In this document: piece after piece, positions 9,374 through 21,389 of the stretch | Layout of the letters: every line of letters starts with the position of its first letter | Numbering within the stretch: the stretch's first letter is position 1 | NCBI RefSeq assembly: GCF_900106835.1 | Contig: NZ_FNNR01000001.1 | Span: 533,182-597,181, forward strand | DNA: 64,000 nt | From: Arthrobacter sp. cf158 | GTDB lineage: Bacteria > Actinomycetota > Actinomycetes > Actinomycetales > Micrococcaceae | Direction: 5' to 3' | Notes under the pieces: generated by a model | The model's input: the letters and a program-made list of their open reading frames with translations, nothing else | Told to the model about the DNA's origin: nothing | The model's database searches: none | Made by a program: the position numbers and the translations under genes

Positions 9374-11106
9374 GTTCCAAGAGGCCCCCCGCGCCGCCAC
9401 CACCCATCCCGGGTTTCAAGTACATCAGTCTGCTCGGCTCGGGTGGATTCTCGGATGTTTACCTTTACGAACAGGACAGGCCGCGCCGAAAGGTAGCGGT
9501 CAAGGTGCTGCTGTCCGACCTGAAGACCGAGGGCGCCCGCCGTCGCTTCGAGTCCGAGGCCAACCTGATGGCCCAGCTGTCCTCGCACCCGTACATCGTG
9601 ACCATCTTCGAAGCCGAGATCACCGAGAACGGGCACTCGTATCTCGCCATGGAGTACTGCTCCAGGCCAAGCCTCGATGTCCGCTACCGCCGTCAGCGGT
9701 TCAGCGTGGACGAAGTCCTGGCCGTCGGCATCCAGGTGGCTTCCGCCGTCGAAACCGCGCACCGGGCCGGCATTGTGCACCGTGATATCAAGCCGGCAAA
9801 CATTCTGGTGACCGACTACAACCGTCCCGCGCTGACGGACTTCGGCATCTCCGGCACCATTGGTGCGGATACCGAGGACGACGCCGGAATGTCCATCCCG
9901 TGGTCTCCGCCAGAACAGTTCCGTGGCGGTGCAGTGGACGGCGTTCCTGTGGACATCTGGGCCCTGGGCGCTACGCTTTATACCCTGCTGGCCGGCCGGT
10001 CACCGTTCGTGCTGCCGGGGCAGGATAATTCGCAACGGGAACTGATTTCCCGTATCACCAACTCCCCATTGCCCAGGCTTGGCCGGGCCGATGTCCCGGA
10101 GTCCCTGGAACTGGTGCTGGCCACGTCCATGGCGAAGTCCCCGGACTCGCGCTATTCGTCCGCGCACGCTTTTGCCCTGGCCTTGCAGCGGATCCAGACC
10201 GAGTTGAACCTGTCCGTGACGCCCTTCGAAGTGCTCGAAGAACCCGGTCACGGAGACGAGCAGCACCCGGACGATAACTTCGAGGAAACCCGGGTCCGGA
10301 GCATCGCGGCGATCGACCCCGATGCGTCGGGTACGGCCACCACGGGTTCTGCGCCCACGTTTCCAGCCCGGACTTTCCCTTCCACCGTGCCGGGCAGCGC
10401 CTCCACACCGGCGCCGCCTGCCCAGGCAACGCACGCCACCCAGGCTACCCAGCCACCGCAGGCCGCCCCGCCACTGTTCCATGCACCGGCGCAAGGACTG
10501 TACCCGGGCCACGTTGGCCAAGCCCCGGCGGAACAGGAAACAGGGGAGTCCACCGTCCTGCGCGGTTGGCAATCCACCACGGCTCAGGACGACTCCAGCG
10601 CCACCGTCAGGCGAAGCAGTTCTCCTGCGGGGGCGCCGACCGGGACTCAGGATGACGCGCCTGCCGATCACAGCAAGCGCAATCTCTGGCTCGCCGCAAC
10701 GGGCGCAGCAGTTTTGGTCGTCGCCATCGTGGTGGGCGTGGTCCTGGGCGCCCAGGCACAGCCGAAGGTGGCTCCCACCGAATCGGCCAGCAAGCCTCCC
10801 GCTGACGCTCTGAGCGACGGCAGCGTCCCCGACGTGCAGGGGCTCCACCCTGAGGTACAGTCCGGGGGCACTGGTCCGCCCCTGATCTTTTTCCGCTGGG
10901 ACTACGTAGAGCTCAAGCCGGGTGACACTTTCAAATGGCGAACAAAGTCTGCAAAGTCCGAGGGGCCGTACGAGTCGACCCTTGCCAGCTTCGCGCTCCT
11001 TTCCAGCACCACGGAGAAGCCCGTCTGCGTGCAGGTCATCATTGTGCGCGCGGACGGCTCCGCCTCACCGGGCGGGCCGGATTCCATTGCCTGCCTGGAA
11101 GAGTAG
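9370..11106 (+). CDS. PknB-like transmembrane serine/threonine protein kinase (TTG start)
   Basis: This 578-residue protein carries a complete kinase domain (about 15-275): Gly-loop GSGGFSDV (23-30), VAVK lysine K45, catalytic HRD (137-139) with DIKPAN, DFG (157-159) and a PPEQF motif. A Pro/Thr-rich juxtamembrane linker, one membrane segment (about 437-459) and a roughly 115-residue exported C-terminal domain without PASTA repeats follow. Translation should start at TTG 9370: GGAG lies 5 bases upstream and TTG overlaps the preceding TGA, suggesting coupling. Linker Thr residues T307 (ETRVR), T395 (STVLR) and T412 (ATVRR) resemble the motifs in the neighbouring FHA proteins. It is the likely signal input of the cluster. 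Confidence 0.93.
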   Translation: MSSKRPPAPPPPIPGFKYISLLGSGGFSDVYLYEQDRPRRKVAVKVLLSDLKTEGARRRFESEANLMAQLSSHPYIVTIFEAEITENGHSYLAMEYCSRPSLDVRYRRQRFSVDEVLAVGIQVASAVETAHRAGIVHRDIKPANILVTDYNRPALTDFGISGTIGADTEDDAGMSIPWSPPEQFRGGAVDGVPVDIWALGATLYTLLAGRSPFVLPGQDNSQRELISRITNSPLPRLGRADVPESLELVLATSMAKSPDSRYSSAHAFALALQRIQTELNLSVTPFEVLEEPGHGDEQHPDDNFEETRVRSIAAIDPDASGTATTGSAPTFPARTFPSTVPGSASTPAPPAQATHATQATQPPQAAPPLFHAPAQGLYPGHVGQAPAEQETGESTVLRGWQSTTAQDDSSATVRRSSSPAGAPTGTQDDAPADHSKRNLWLAATGAAVLVVAIVVGVVLGAQAQPKVAPTESASKPPADALSDGSVPDVQGLHPEVQSGGTGPPLIFFRWDYVELKPGDTFKWRTKSAKSEGPYESTLASFALLSSTTEKPVCVQVIIVRADGSASPGGPDSIACLEE

Positions 11107-11151
11107 CCGGCATATGACAGTTTCTTACCGCCGACTGAGGAGGCACAGATC

Positions 11152-11856
11152 ATGGGGGATCTAGCAATAGATTTCTGTGGGGAATGGTACGAACCATCCG
11201 ACGAGGACATCTTCGACATTGGCCGTGAAGGTGATCTGGAGGTGGACGACAACCCCTACCTGCACCGGCGTTTCCTTCAGATCGCCCGCTACGACGGAAT
11301 GTGGTGGCTGAGCAACGTGGGCACCATGTTGTCGGCCACCATCGCGGATGGATCCGGCGGAATGCAGGCCTGGCTTGCGCCGGGGGCCAGGATCCCGCTG
11401 GTGTTCAGCCACACCAATGTCATCTTCACTGCCGGACCCACCACTTATGAGTTCGCTGTTCATTTGAAGACGCCGTCGTTCCGTCACGAGGCCCGCGACG
11501 AGGACCAAGCGGGGGACACCACCATTGGTCCCGTAGTCTTCACGGACTCGCAAAAGGCCCTGATCGTTGCCTTGGCCGAGCCGATGCTGCGACGCGAAGG
11601 AACAGGCTTCAGCGCCATTCCATCATCGGCGGAGGCGGCCAAGCGGCTGGGGTGGGCGCTGACCCGTTTCAACCGCAAGCTGGACAACGTCTGCGACAAA
11701 CTTGATCGCGTGGGCGTCGTTGGCCTGCGCGGCGGAGCCGGAAAACTTGCCACCAACCGCCGTGCGCGGCTGGTGGAACACGCCGTCACCTCACATCTGG
11801 TGACTCCGGCCGATCTGCACCTTTTGGACACCATGACTGGAGCCGACGACGCATGA
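11152..11856 (+). CDS. Small protein with a degenerate FHA-like N-terminal domain and basic C-terminal helices
   Basis: This 234-residue protein follows a strong GAGGAGG site 8 bases before its ATG. Residues 20-85 read like an FHA core (DIGREGDLEVDDNPYLHRRF, then WWLSNVG), keeping GR and HRR but with an unusual N-x-G turn. The C-terminal 100 residues form a Lys/Arg-rich helical region (AKRLGWALTRFNRKLDNV...) that resembles a winged-helix DNA-binding domain; this is a weak inference. The stop overlaps the FtsK-like gene by 4 bases, so the two are probably co-translated. It may be a phosphopeptide-reading adaptor for the ATPase. No named family was recognised with certainty. Confidence 0.7.
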   Translation: MGDLAIDFCGEWYEPSDEDIFDIGREGDLEVDDNPYLHRRFLQIARYDGMWWLSNVGTMLSATIADGSGGMQAWLAPGARIPLVFSHTNVIFTAGPTTYEFAVHLKTPSFRHEARDEDQAGDTTIGPVVFTDSQKALIVALAEPMLRREGTGFSAIPSSAEAAKRLGWALTRFNRKLDNVCDKLDRVGVVGLRGGAGKLATNRRARLVEHAVTSHLVTPADLHLLDTMTGADDA

Positions 11857-14800
11857 AGTTCCGCTTGACCTTGCGGCGTGACCCCGCTGACGCGAAGGAC
11901 CTCGCCGTCACCGTAGACGGTCGCGCCACCGTGGCTGACATTGCCACCGAACTCTGGGTTGCCGACCCCGCGCGCAAGGGGACCGAACCGCCGTCGAACC
12001 TTTCCATCAGCGTGGATGAAGCGTTCGTTGGCGGCGGTCTGTCCGGCCACGTCCTGCGGCCCACTGAGAACCTGCTGGAGTCCGGGCTGCGGCCCGGTTC
12101 CAAAGTTTCACTCGCGCAGGTGAGCGAGCAGTTCGCGTCGAATGGCCACGCCTCCGGCTCCAACAGGGGACCGGCTGCGGCGACGTTGCGCGTCATGTCA
12201 GGGCCCGACGTCGGACGCGAATTTTCGCTGCCTTTCGGTACCAGCTACATCGGCCGGGACCGGGACGCCGACATCCGCCTCTCGGACCCGTTGACGTCCA
12301 AGCGCCACGCCCGCGTCACGGTGGGCGAAACCGTGGAGATCGTGGACACGAACTCCGCCAACGGCCTGCTCATGGATGGTCTGCCAGTCACCAGGGCAAC
12401 GCTTGAATCGTCGGACACTGTCACGCTGGGTGACACCACCGTAGGCGTTGTTGCCCTGTCCAGGAACCACAGCGGTGGTCCGTCGTCGCCGCTGGTGGAC
12501 TTCAACCGCTCGCCGCGCGTGCTACCGCGGTTCGAGTCGCCCAAGCGCGTGCCGCCGGCCGGTCCCAAGCGTCCGGAACACCAGCCGTTCCCGTACATCA
12601 TGCTGGTGGCGCCACTGCTGATGGGTGGCGTGCTCTTTGCCGTGACCCAGAACCTGCTCTCGGTGCTGTTTATGGCCATGATGCCGCTGTTTATTGTGGG
12701 CCACTATGTGGACCACAAAATGCAGAGCAAGCGGGCGGCGAAGGAAGGCCACAAGCAGTTCAAGGCCGCAATGCTGGCCTTCCGTGAGGACATCGACCGG
12801 CAGCAGAACATTGAGCGCGCAGTCAGGCTCCAGGAAGCACCCTCGGTCAGCGATACCGTGGACGCGATCTACAAGCTGGGCCCGCTTTTGTGGACCAACC
12901 GCCCCGAGCACCAGCACTTCCTGGGCGTCCGTTTTGGGCTGGGTTCCGCGCCGTCCCGAATTCCCTTCGACGAGCCTGGCGCCAACGAGACCGAACCCCA
13001 GTACATGAGGGAAATCCAGGAGTGCCTTCAGCAGGTCCGTGTCATCGAGGGTGTGCCGATTGTGTCGCAGCTGCGTACCTCGGGCTCGTTCGGCGTGGCG
13101 GGAGACCGCGCTGTGGTGGACGACGTGGCACGGGGCATGGTGCTCCAGTTGGTGGGTCTCCATTCGCCCGCCGAGGTTGTCCTGACCTCGCTGACTTCGG
13201 CCCGATCCCGTGAACGCTGGGACTGGCTCCAGTGGCTCCCGCACGTTGGGTCCGGCCACAGCCCCCTGTCCGGTGACCACCTCGCAGCAGGACCCGGAGC
13301 AGGGGCCGCACTGTTGTCGCGCCTCGAAAGCCTGGTGGAAGAACGCGAATCAATGGCCAAGGAGCCGGGTCCGCAGCCGCGGCCCGGGCTCAAGGACGAG
13401 CATGAGGAACTTCCCGGCCCGGTAGTGCCTGCTGTCCTGGTGATCGTGGAGGACGATGCTCCCGTGGACCGCGGACGCCTCACCCGTTTGGTGGAACGCG
13501 GACCCGACTACGGCGTGCACATCATGTGGGTGGCCGCCAACGTGCAGTCCCTTCCGGCAGCCTGCCGCGATTTCCTTTCCGTCGACGGGGATCACGGCAC
13601 CACCACAGGTCAGGTCCGCCTGGGCCGCCACACCTATCCGGTGAGCTGTGAAAGCCTGGACGCGGATCTGGCGACGCAACTCGCGCGCATGATGTCGCCG
13701 CTGGTGGACGTCGGAAACCCGCTCGACGACGACTCCGACCTCCCGCGGGCCGTCTCCTATGCCACGTTGATTGGCAAGGAGCTCATGGACAACCCGCAAG
13801 CGGTGGCCGAGCGCTGGCAGGAGAACAACTCTGTCCACGCAACGGCGGTGCCCAACCGCAAGGACAACGGCAGCCTCCGTGCCCTGGTGGGTTCCAAGGG
13901 CGTGGAGCCCTTCTACCTTGACCTCAAGAACGAAGGCCCGCACGCACTCGTGGGGGGAACAACAGGAGCCGGTAAGTCTGAGTTCCTGCAGTCCTGGGTC
14001 ATGGGTATGGCTGCGGCTTACAGCCCGGACCGGGTCAGCTTCCTGTTTGTGGATTACAAGGGCGGCGCTGCGTTCGCGGACTGCCTGCACCTGCCCCACA
14101 CCGTGGGCCTGGTGACGGACTTGTCCCCGCACCTGGTCCGCAGGGCCCTGACCTCCCTGCGCGCTGAACTGCACTACCGGGAACGGCTCCTGAACCGCAA
14201 GAAAGCGAAGGACCTGTTGGCGCTGCAACGCGAGGCCGATCCTGAAGCACCGCCCTATCTCATCATCATCGTGGACGAGTTCGCTGCCTTGGCTACCGAG
14301 GTTCCCGAGTTCGTCGACGGCGTGGTGGATGTGGCGGCCCGTGGCCGTTCGCTGGGCCTGCATCTGATCCTCGCCACCCAGCGGCCCGCCGGTGTGATCA
14401 AGGACAACCTGCGTGCCAACACGAACCTGCGCGTCGCCCTTCGTATGGCTGATGAAGTGGACGCCGTGGATATCCTTGGCGTTCCCACTGCTGCCTACTT
14501 TGATCCGTCAATCCCCGGACGCGGTGCCGCGAAAACCGGCCCCGGACGCATCCAGGGCTTCCAGACCGGGTATGCCGGCGGCTGGACCACGGACAAGCCC
14601 CAGCGTCCGCGGATCGACATCGTGGAGATGGCGTTCGGTTCCGGTCCCACATGGGAACCGCCGTTGGTGGCCCAAGTGGAGGAAGAACCGGCCGGACCCA
14701 ACGACATTGCCAGGATGACCGGAAACATCATCCGTGCCGCTGACGTTCTGTCGATAGACCCTCCCCGGAAGCCGTGGCTCAACGAACTTGCCACAACCTA

Positions 14801-16307
14801 CGACTTCTCCAAGCTCCCCAACCCACGTACGGATGAGCGTCTCCTGCTGGGCGTGGCGGACGATCCCGCGCACCAGGACCAGCCCACCGTGTTCTACGAA
14901 CCGGACAAGGACGGCAACATGGCCGTCTATGGCACGGGCGGATCAGGAAAGTCGGCGGCGTTGCGCAGCATCGCGATCGCCGCGGCTGTCACACCCCGCG
15001 GTGGTCCCGTGCATGTTTACGGCATCGACTGCGGCTCCTCCGGGCTGAAGATGCTGGACGGACTTCCGCACGTTGGCGAGATCATTAACGGCGACGACGT
15101 CGAACGTGTGGGCAGGCTTTTGCGCTGGCTCAAGGAAGTGGCTGACGATCGCGCCGCCCGGTTTGCCGAGGTCAGGGCCTCCACCATCGTCGAGTACCGC
15201 CAGTTGGCCAACAGGCCCGACGAAAAGCGGATCTTCATCCTGGTGGACGGCATGTCCTCGTTCCGGGAGGGCTACGAATACAGCAAGTTGTCGGCGTTGT
15301 GGGACATCTTCCTCACGCTGGCCACAGACGGCCGTCCCCTGGGCATCCACCTGGTAGTGAGCGGTGACCGCACCAACTCCGTTCCGGCGTCGCTCCTGGC
15401 CTCCATCCAGAAGCGGCTGGTCCTGCGACTCAGCTCCGAGGACGACTACATGACCCTGGACGTTCCCAAGGATGTGCTCAACGCAGCGTCGCCTCCCGGG
15501 CGTGGGCTGTTGGATGGGCTGGAAGTGCAGCTCGCCGTGCTGGGTGGCAACTCCAACCTCGCCCTGCAAGCACGCGAAGTGGCCAAGCTCAGCCAGGCGA
15601 TGGTCCGGCAAGGGCTCGAGCAGGCACCCCAGATCCAGCGCCTTCCGGAGTTGGTTGACCTGGACATCCTGCCCTCGGGTGCTCCGGACAACCCCGTGAT
15701 TGGCGTGGACGACGAGACACTGGGTTCCGCGGCGATCGCTGCCAAAGGCTCCCTCCTCCTGGCAGGTCCGCCGGGTGCCGGCCGCACGGTGGCGCTGGTC
15801 ACCTTGGCGTATGCCTTGCGACGCTCCAACCCGCGGACCGACCTCATCTACATCGGTTCGAGGCGCTCAGCGGTAGCCTCACTGAATATCTGGAGCAGGT
15901 CCCTGGTGGGCCCGGACGAAGTCTCTGATGTGGTGGATGACCTGATCGACAAAGCCTCGGACAACCCCGGCAGCATGGCCATCTTCATCGAGGGACTGAC
16001 CGAGTTCACCGACACACTGGCTGAATCCGGCGTGGGCCGCTTGGTCACGGCCGCCATCAAGGCAGATCAATGGGTAGTAGGTGAGTCTGAAACCTCCACG
16101 TGGTCCCAGGCCTGGTCCCTTGCCCAGCCCTTCAAGTCCGGTCGCCGTGGACTGTTGCTCAATCCCGGGGACGTGGAGGGTGACAGCCTGCTCAACACCT
16201 CCTTGGGCCGCATCAGTACGGACTTCATCCCAGGCCGCGGATACATCGTGGGACGTGGAAAGGTACGCAAACTGCAGATCGCGATGCCACCGGAAAACCG
16301 AAGCTAG
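11853..16307 (+). CDS. FHA-FtsK/SpoIIIE ATPase with type VII secretion EssC-like architecture
   Basis: This 1484-residue protein matches firmicute EssC in layout and length. It has a ubiquitin/YukD-like N-terminus (1-90), an FHA domain (about 105-205, GRDRDADIRLSD...SKRHARV...NSANG), two membrane segments (about 248-290), and then a cytosolic region with three FtsK/SpoIIIE P-loop modules. ATPase 1 has GTTGAGKS (K708) and Walker B IIIVDEFA (D808, E809). ATPase 2 has GTGGSGKS (K1033) but its Walker B is FILVDGM, without the Glu. ATPase 3 has GPPGAGRT, with Arg1311 in place of Lys. Only module 1 looks fully competent. EssC/EccC proteins drive export of WXG100-type substrates; none is encoded nearby. 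Confidence 0.88.
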   Translation: MKFRLTLRRDPADAKDLAVTVDGRATVADIATELWVADPARKGTEPPSNLSISVDEAFVGGGLSGHVLRPTENLLESGLRPGSKVSLAQVSEQFASNGHASGSNRGPAAATLRVMSGPDVGREFSLPFGTSYIGRDRDADIRLSDPLTSKRHARVTVGETVEIVDTNSANGLLMDGLPVTRATLESSDTVTLGDTTVGVVALSRNHSGGPSSPLVDFNRSPRVLPRFESPKRVPPAGPKRPEHQPFPYIMLVAPLLMGGVLFAVTQNLLSVLFMAMMPLFIVGHYVDHKMQSKRAAKEGHKQFKAAMLAFREDIDRQQNIERAVRLQEAPSVSDTVDAIYKLGPLLWTNRPEHQHFLGVRFGLGSAPSRIPFDEPGANETEPQYMREIQECLQQVRVIEGVPIVSQLRTSGSFGVAGDRAVVDDVARGMVLQLVGLHSPAEVVLTSLTSARSRERWDWLQWLPHVGSGHSPLSGDHLAAGPGAGAALLSRLESLVEERESMAKEPGPQPRPGLKDEHEELPGPVVPAVLVIVEDDAPVDRGRLTRLVERGPDYGVHIMWVAANVQSLPAACRDFLSVDGDHGTTTGQVRLGRHTYPVSCESLDADLATQLARMMSPLVDVGNPLDDDSDLPRAVSYATLIGKELMDNPQAVAERWQENNSVHATAVPNRKDNGSLRALVGSKGVEPFYLDLKNEGPHALVGGTTGAGKSEFLQSWVMGMAAAYSPDRVSFLFVDYKGGAAFADCLHLPHTVGLVTDLSPHLVRRALTSLRAELHYRERLLNRKKAKDLLALQREADPEAPPYLIIIVDEFAALATEVPEFVDGVVDVAARGRSLGLHLILATQRPAGVIKDNLRANTNLRVALRMADEVDAVDILGVPTAAYFDPSIPGRGAAKTGPGRIQGFQTGYAGGWTTDKPQRPRIDIVEMAFGSGPTWEPPLVAQVEEEPAGPNDIARMTGNIIRAADVLSIDPPRKPWLNELATTYDFSKLPNPRTDERLLLGVADDPAHQDQPTVFYEPDKDGNMAVYGTGGSGKSAALRSIAIAAAVTPRGGPVHVYGIDCGSSGLKMLDGLPHVGEIINGDDVERVGRLLRWLKEVADDRAARFAEVRASTIVEYRQLANRPDEKRIFILVDGMSSFREGYEYSKLSALWDIFLTLATDGRPLGIHLVVSGDRTNSVPASLLASIQKRLVLRLSSEDDYMTLDVPKDVLNAASPPGRGLLDGLEVQLAVLGGNSNLALQAREVAKLSQAMVRQGLEQAPQIQRLPELVDLDILPSGAPDNPVIGVDDETLGSAAIAAKGSLLLAGPPGAGRTVALVTLAYALRRSNPRTDLIYIGSRRSAVASLNIWSRSLVGPDEVSDVVDDLIDKASDNPGSMAIFIEGLTEFTDTLAESGVGRLVTAAIKADQWVVGESETSTWSQAWSLAQPFKSGRRGLLLNPGDVEGDSLLNTSLGRISTDFIPGRGYIVGRGKVRKLQIAMPPENRS

Positions 16308-16403
16308 GATTTGCGGCGGCGCGGGGGATGTAGGAGTATTTCACGAAACGCCCCAACTTCCTGATTACTGGGCACGCCCCAACGCCCAGCTGAGGTTACC
16401 TTC

Positions 16404-17003
16404 ATGCGACACTCCGTTGTCCCCTCCGTCCTGTTGGCCGCCGGCTTACTGCTGGCGCCGGCTGCCGCCGCCCAGGCTGCTCCGTGCGACGGCAAGTTTT
16501 CCTGTGCTCCCAGCGAGGGGGCCGACGACCCGACGCCGACGCAGCCTGCGCTTGCTCCTGAAGCGGACAAGAAGCCAACTCCCAACCCGGAGCCAACCCG
16601 GGCGCGTGAGACCCAGGTAGCGCCGGCACCGGCCGCGCCGCAGCCCACGGTCGAGGCGCCACGACCCGTGGTGAGCCAGGCCCCGGTGAGCGTGGCACCC
16701 CAGCCCGCCGCTCCGACGTCGGGCCCGTCCGAACCTGTCCCGGAAGCCACATCGGCGTCAGCAACGCCGTCGGCCTCTCCCACCGCCAGCGCCACCTCGG
16801 CCAGCCCAAGTCCCTCCAAGTCCTCCAACTGGAACACTCCCGTGGACAAGGGACAGGAAACGCAGGCAGCCGTGCTGGCGTCCAACTCCATTTCGGGTCC
16901 CAACATGCTCGGCTTGTTCGGCATCCTGGGGGGCGTGCTGTTGGTGGGCTTGGGCGGACTGGCGTTCGCACTGTGGAGCAAGAACCGCCTCTCGTCGCAC
17001 TAG
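16404..17003 (+). CDS. Secreted, Pro/Ala/Ser-rich protein with a C-terminal membrane anchor
   Basis: This 199-residue protein has a cleavable signal peptide (hydrophobic 5-24, AQA-A cleavage region). A Cys pair (CDGKFSC) comes just after it, followed by about 110 residues of Pro/Ala/Thr/Ser low-complexity spacer. It ends in a C-terminal membrane segment (about 165-190) and a short basic tail (KNRLSSH). It should sit outside the membrane, held by one anchor. It closes the FHA/kinase/FtsK cluster, 96 bp after the ATPase gene. The layout resembles small membrane accessory proteins found with T7SS-like motors, but no family was recognised. Confidence 0.75.
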   Translation: MRHSVVPSVLLAAGLLLAPAAAAQAAPCDGKFSCAPSEGADDPTPTQPALAPEADKKPTPNPEPTRARETQVAPAPAAPQPTVEAPRPVVSQAPVSVAPQPAAPTSGPSEPVPEATSASATPSASPTASATSASPSPSKSSNWNTPVDKGQETQAAVLASNSISGPNMLGLFGILGGVLLVGLGGLAFALWSKNRLSSH

Positions 17004-20152
<3,149 letters not shown>

Positions 20153-20158
20153 CCGCCA

Positions 20159-21367
20159 GTGATCACCACTCTCGCCATCGCCAACTACCGGTCCATCCGG
20201 GATCTCGCCATGGACTTGCACGGCCTGGACATCGTGACCGGGGCCAATGGGAGCGGTAAGTCTTCGCTCTACCGCGCCCTGCGGCTGCTGGCCGAGTGCG
20301 CCGGAGGCGATTCCGGCAACGTGGTGGGTTCGCTGGCCAGGGACGGCGGATTGTCCTCTACGTTGTGGGCGGGTCCGGAGAGCATCAGCGAGGCCATGCG
20401 CCGCGGTGAGGTGCCCCTCCAAGGAACTGTTCGCCGTGAATCCGTGAATCTGAAATTGGGTTACTCCGGGGACGACTTCGGCTATCTGGTGGACCTTGGC
20501 ATGCCGGTGCCCAGCGGTGCGGGATTCGATGAAGAGACTGGCAGGCCGAGGCCCTCCGCCTTCAGCCTGGACCCTGAAATCAAGCGGGAACAGATATTTT
20601 CCGGACCGGTGGCACGGCCGGGCTCGTTGCTGGTGGACCGCAAGGGTAGCCTGGCCAGGCTGCGCGGCAGCAACGGTGAATGGACGGAACTTTCCCGGCG
20701 TCTGGACACATACCAGAGCATGCTGACGGAAGTATCGGACCAGGACCGTGCCCCCGAAGTCCTGCGTGTGCGGGATTCGGTGCGTTCCTGGCGGTTCTAC
20801 GATCACTTCCGCACGGACGCCGAGGCGCCGGCCAGGCAGGCTCAAATCGGCACCCGCACCCCTGTGCTGCACCACAGCGGCAGGGACTTGGCGGCTGCGC
20901 TCCAGACATTGCGGGAAGTGGGCTTCGAGCGCCAGTTGGATGCCGCCGTCGATCACGCCTTTCCCGGCAGCCGGTTGGAGATCGCGGTCAACGACGGCCG
21001 CTTCAGCGTCGAGTTGCGGCAGCCAGGCATGCTGCGCCCCATGAAAGCGGCCGAACTCTCGGACGGGACCTTGCGGTTCCTGTTGCTTACCGCTGCTTTG
21101 CTCACGCCGAGGCCGCCTGAGCTCATGGTCCTGAACGAACCCGAAACCAGCCTCCATGTGGACCTGATGCCGGCACTGGCCGGACTGATAGTCCAAGCCA
21201 GTGCCAGCAGTCAGATGATTGTGGTGACCCACTCCGAGGCGCTGCTGAAGGCGCTGCGGGAAAGCGGCGCCGCCCATGAGCATGAGCTCTACAAGGATCT
21301 GGGCGAAACCAGGATCAAGGGCCTGGGTTCTCTGGAAGGTCCGTTGTGGAGCTGGCCAAAGCGCTGA
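20159..21367 (+). CDS. SMC/RecF-like AAA ATPase (AAA_21 type)
   Basis: This 402-residue protein starts with GTG. Residues 1-35 hold a RecF/SMC-type N-terminus with Walker A GANGSGKSS, and the C-terminal third has an ABC-like signature (LSDGTLRFLLLTAALL), Walker B MVLNEPETSLH and a final VVTHSEALL H-loop. No coiled coil, TOPRIM nuclease or HNH domain is visible, so it is not a full OLD or restriction protein. It lies 6 bases after the phosphatase gene, in a ligA-led group. Such stand-alone ATPases are linked to DNA repair or toxin/defence pairs, but no partner is encoded here. Confidence 0.85.
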   Translation: MITTLAIANYRSIRDLAMDLHGLDIVTGANGSGKSSLYRALRLLAECAGGDSGNVVGSLARDGGLSSTLWAGPESISEAMRRGEVPLQGTVRRESVNLKLGYSGDDFGYLVDLGMPVPSGAGFDEETGRPRPSAFSLDPEIKREQIFSGPVARPGSLLVDRKGSLARLRGSNGEWTELSRRLDTYQSMLTEVSDQDRAPEVLRVRDSVRSWRFYDHFRTDAEAPARQAQIGTRTPVLHHSGRDLAAALQTLREVGFERQLDAAVDHAFPGSRLEIAVNDGRFSVELRQPGMLRPMKAAELSDGTLRFLLLTAALLTPRPPELMVLNEPETSLHVDLMPALAGLIVQASASSQMIVVTHSEALLKALRESGAAHEHELYKDLGETRIKGLGSLEGPLWSWPKR

Positions 21368-21389
21368 AACACGCCTTGTGGTGGGCTGC

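Noticed and set aside
20159..21367. OLD nuclease or restriction/defence system
   Set aside because: Only an ATPase domain is visible, without TOPRIM, HNH or a partner gene, so a defence call is not supported.
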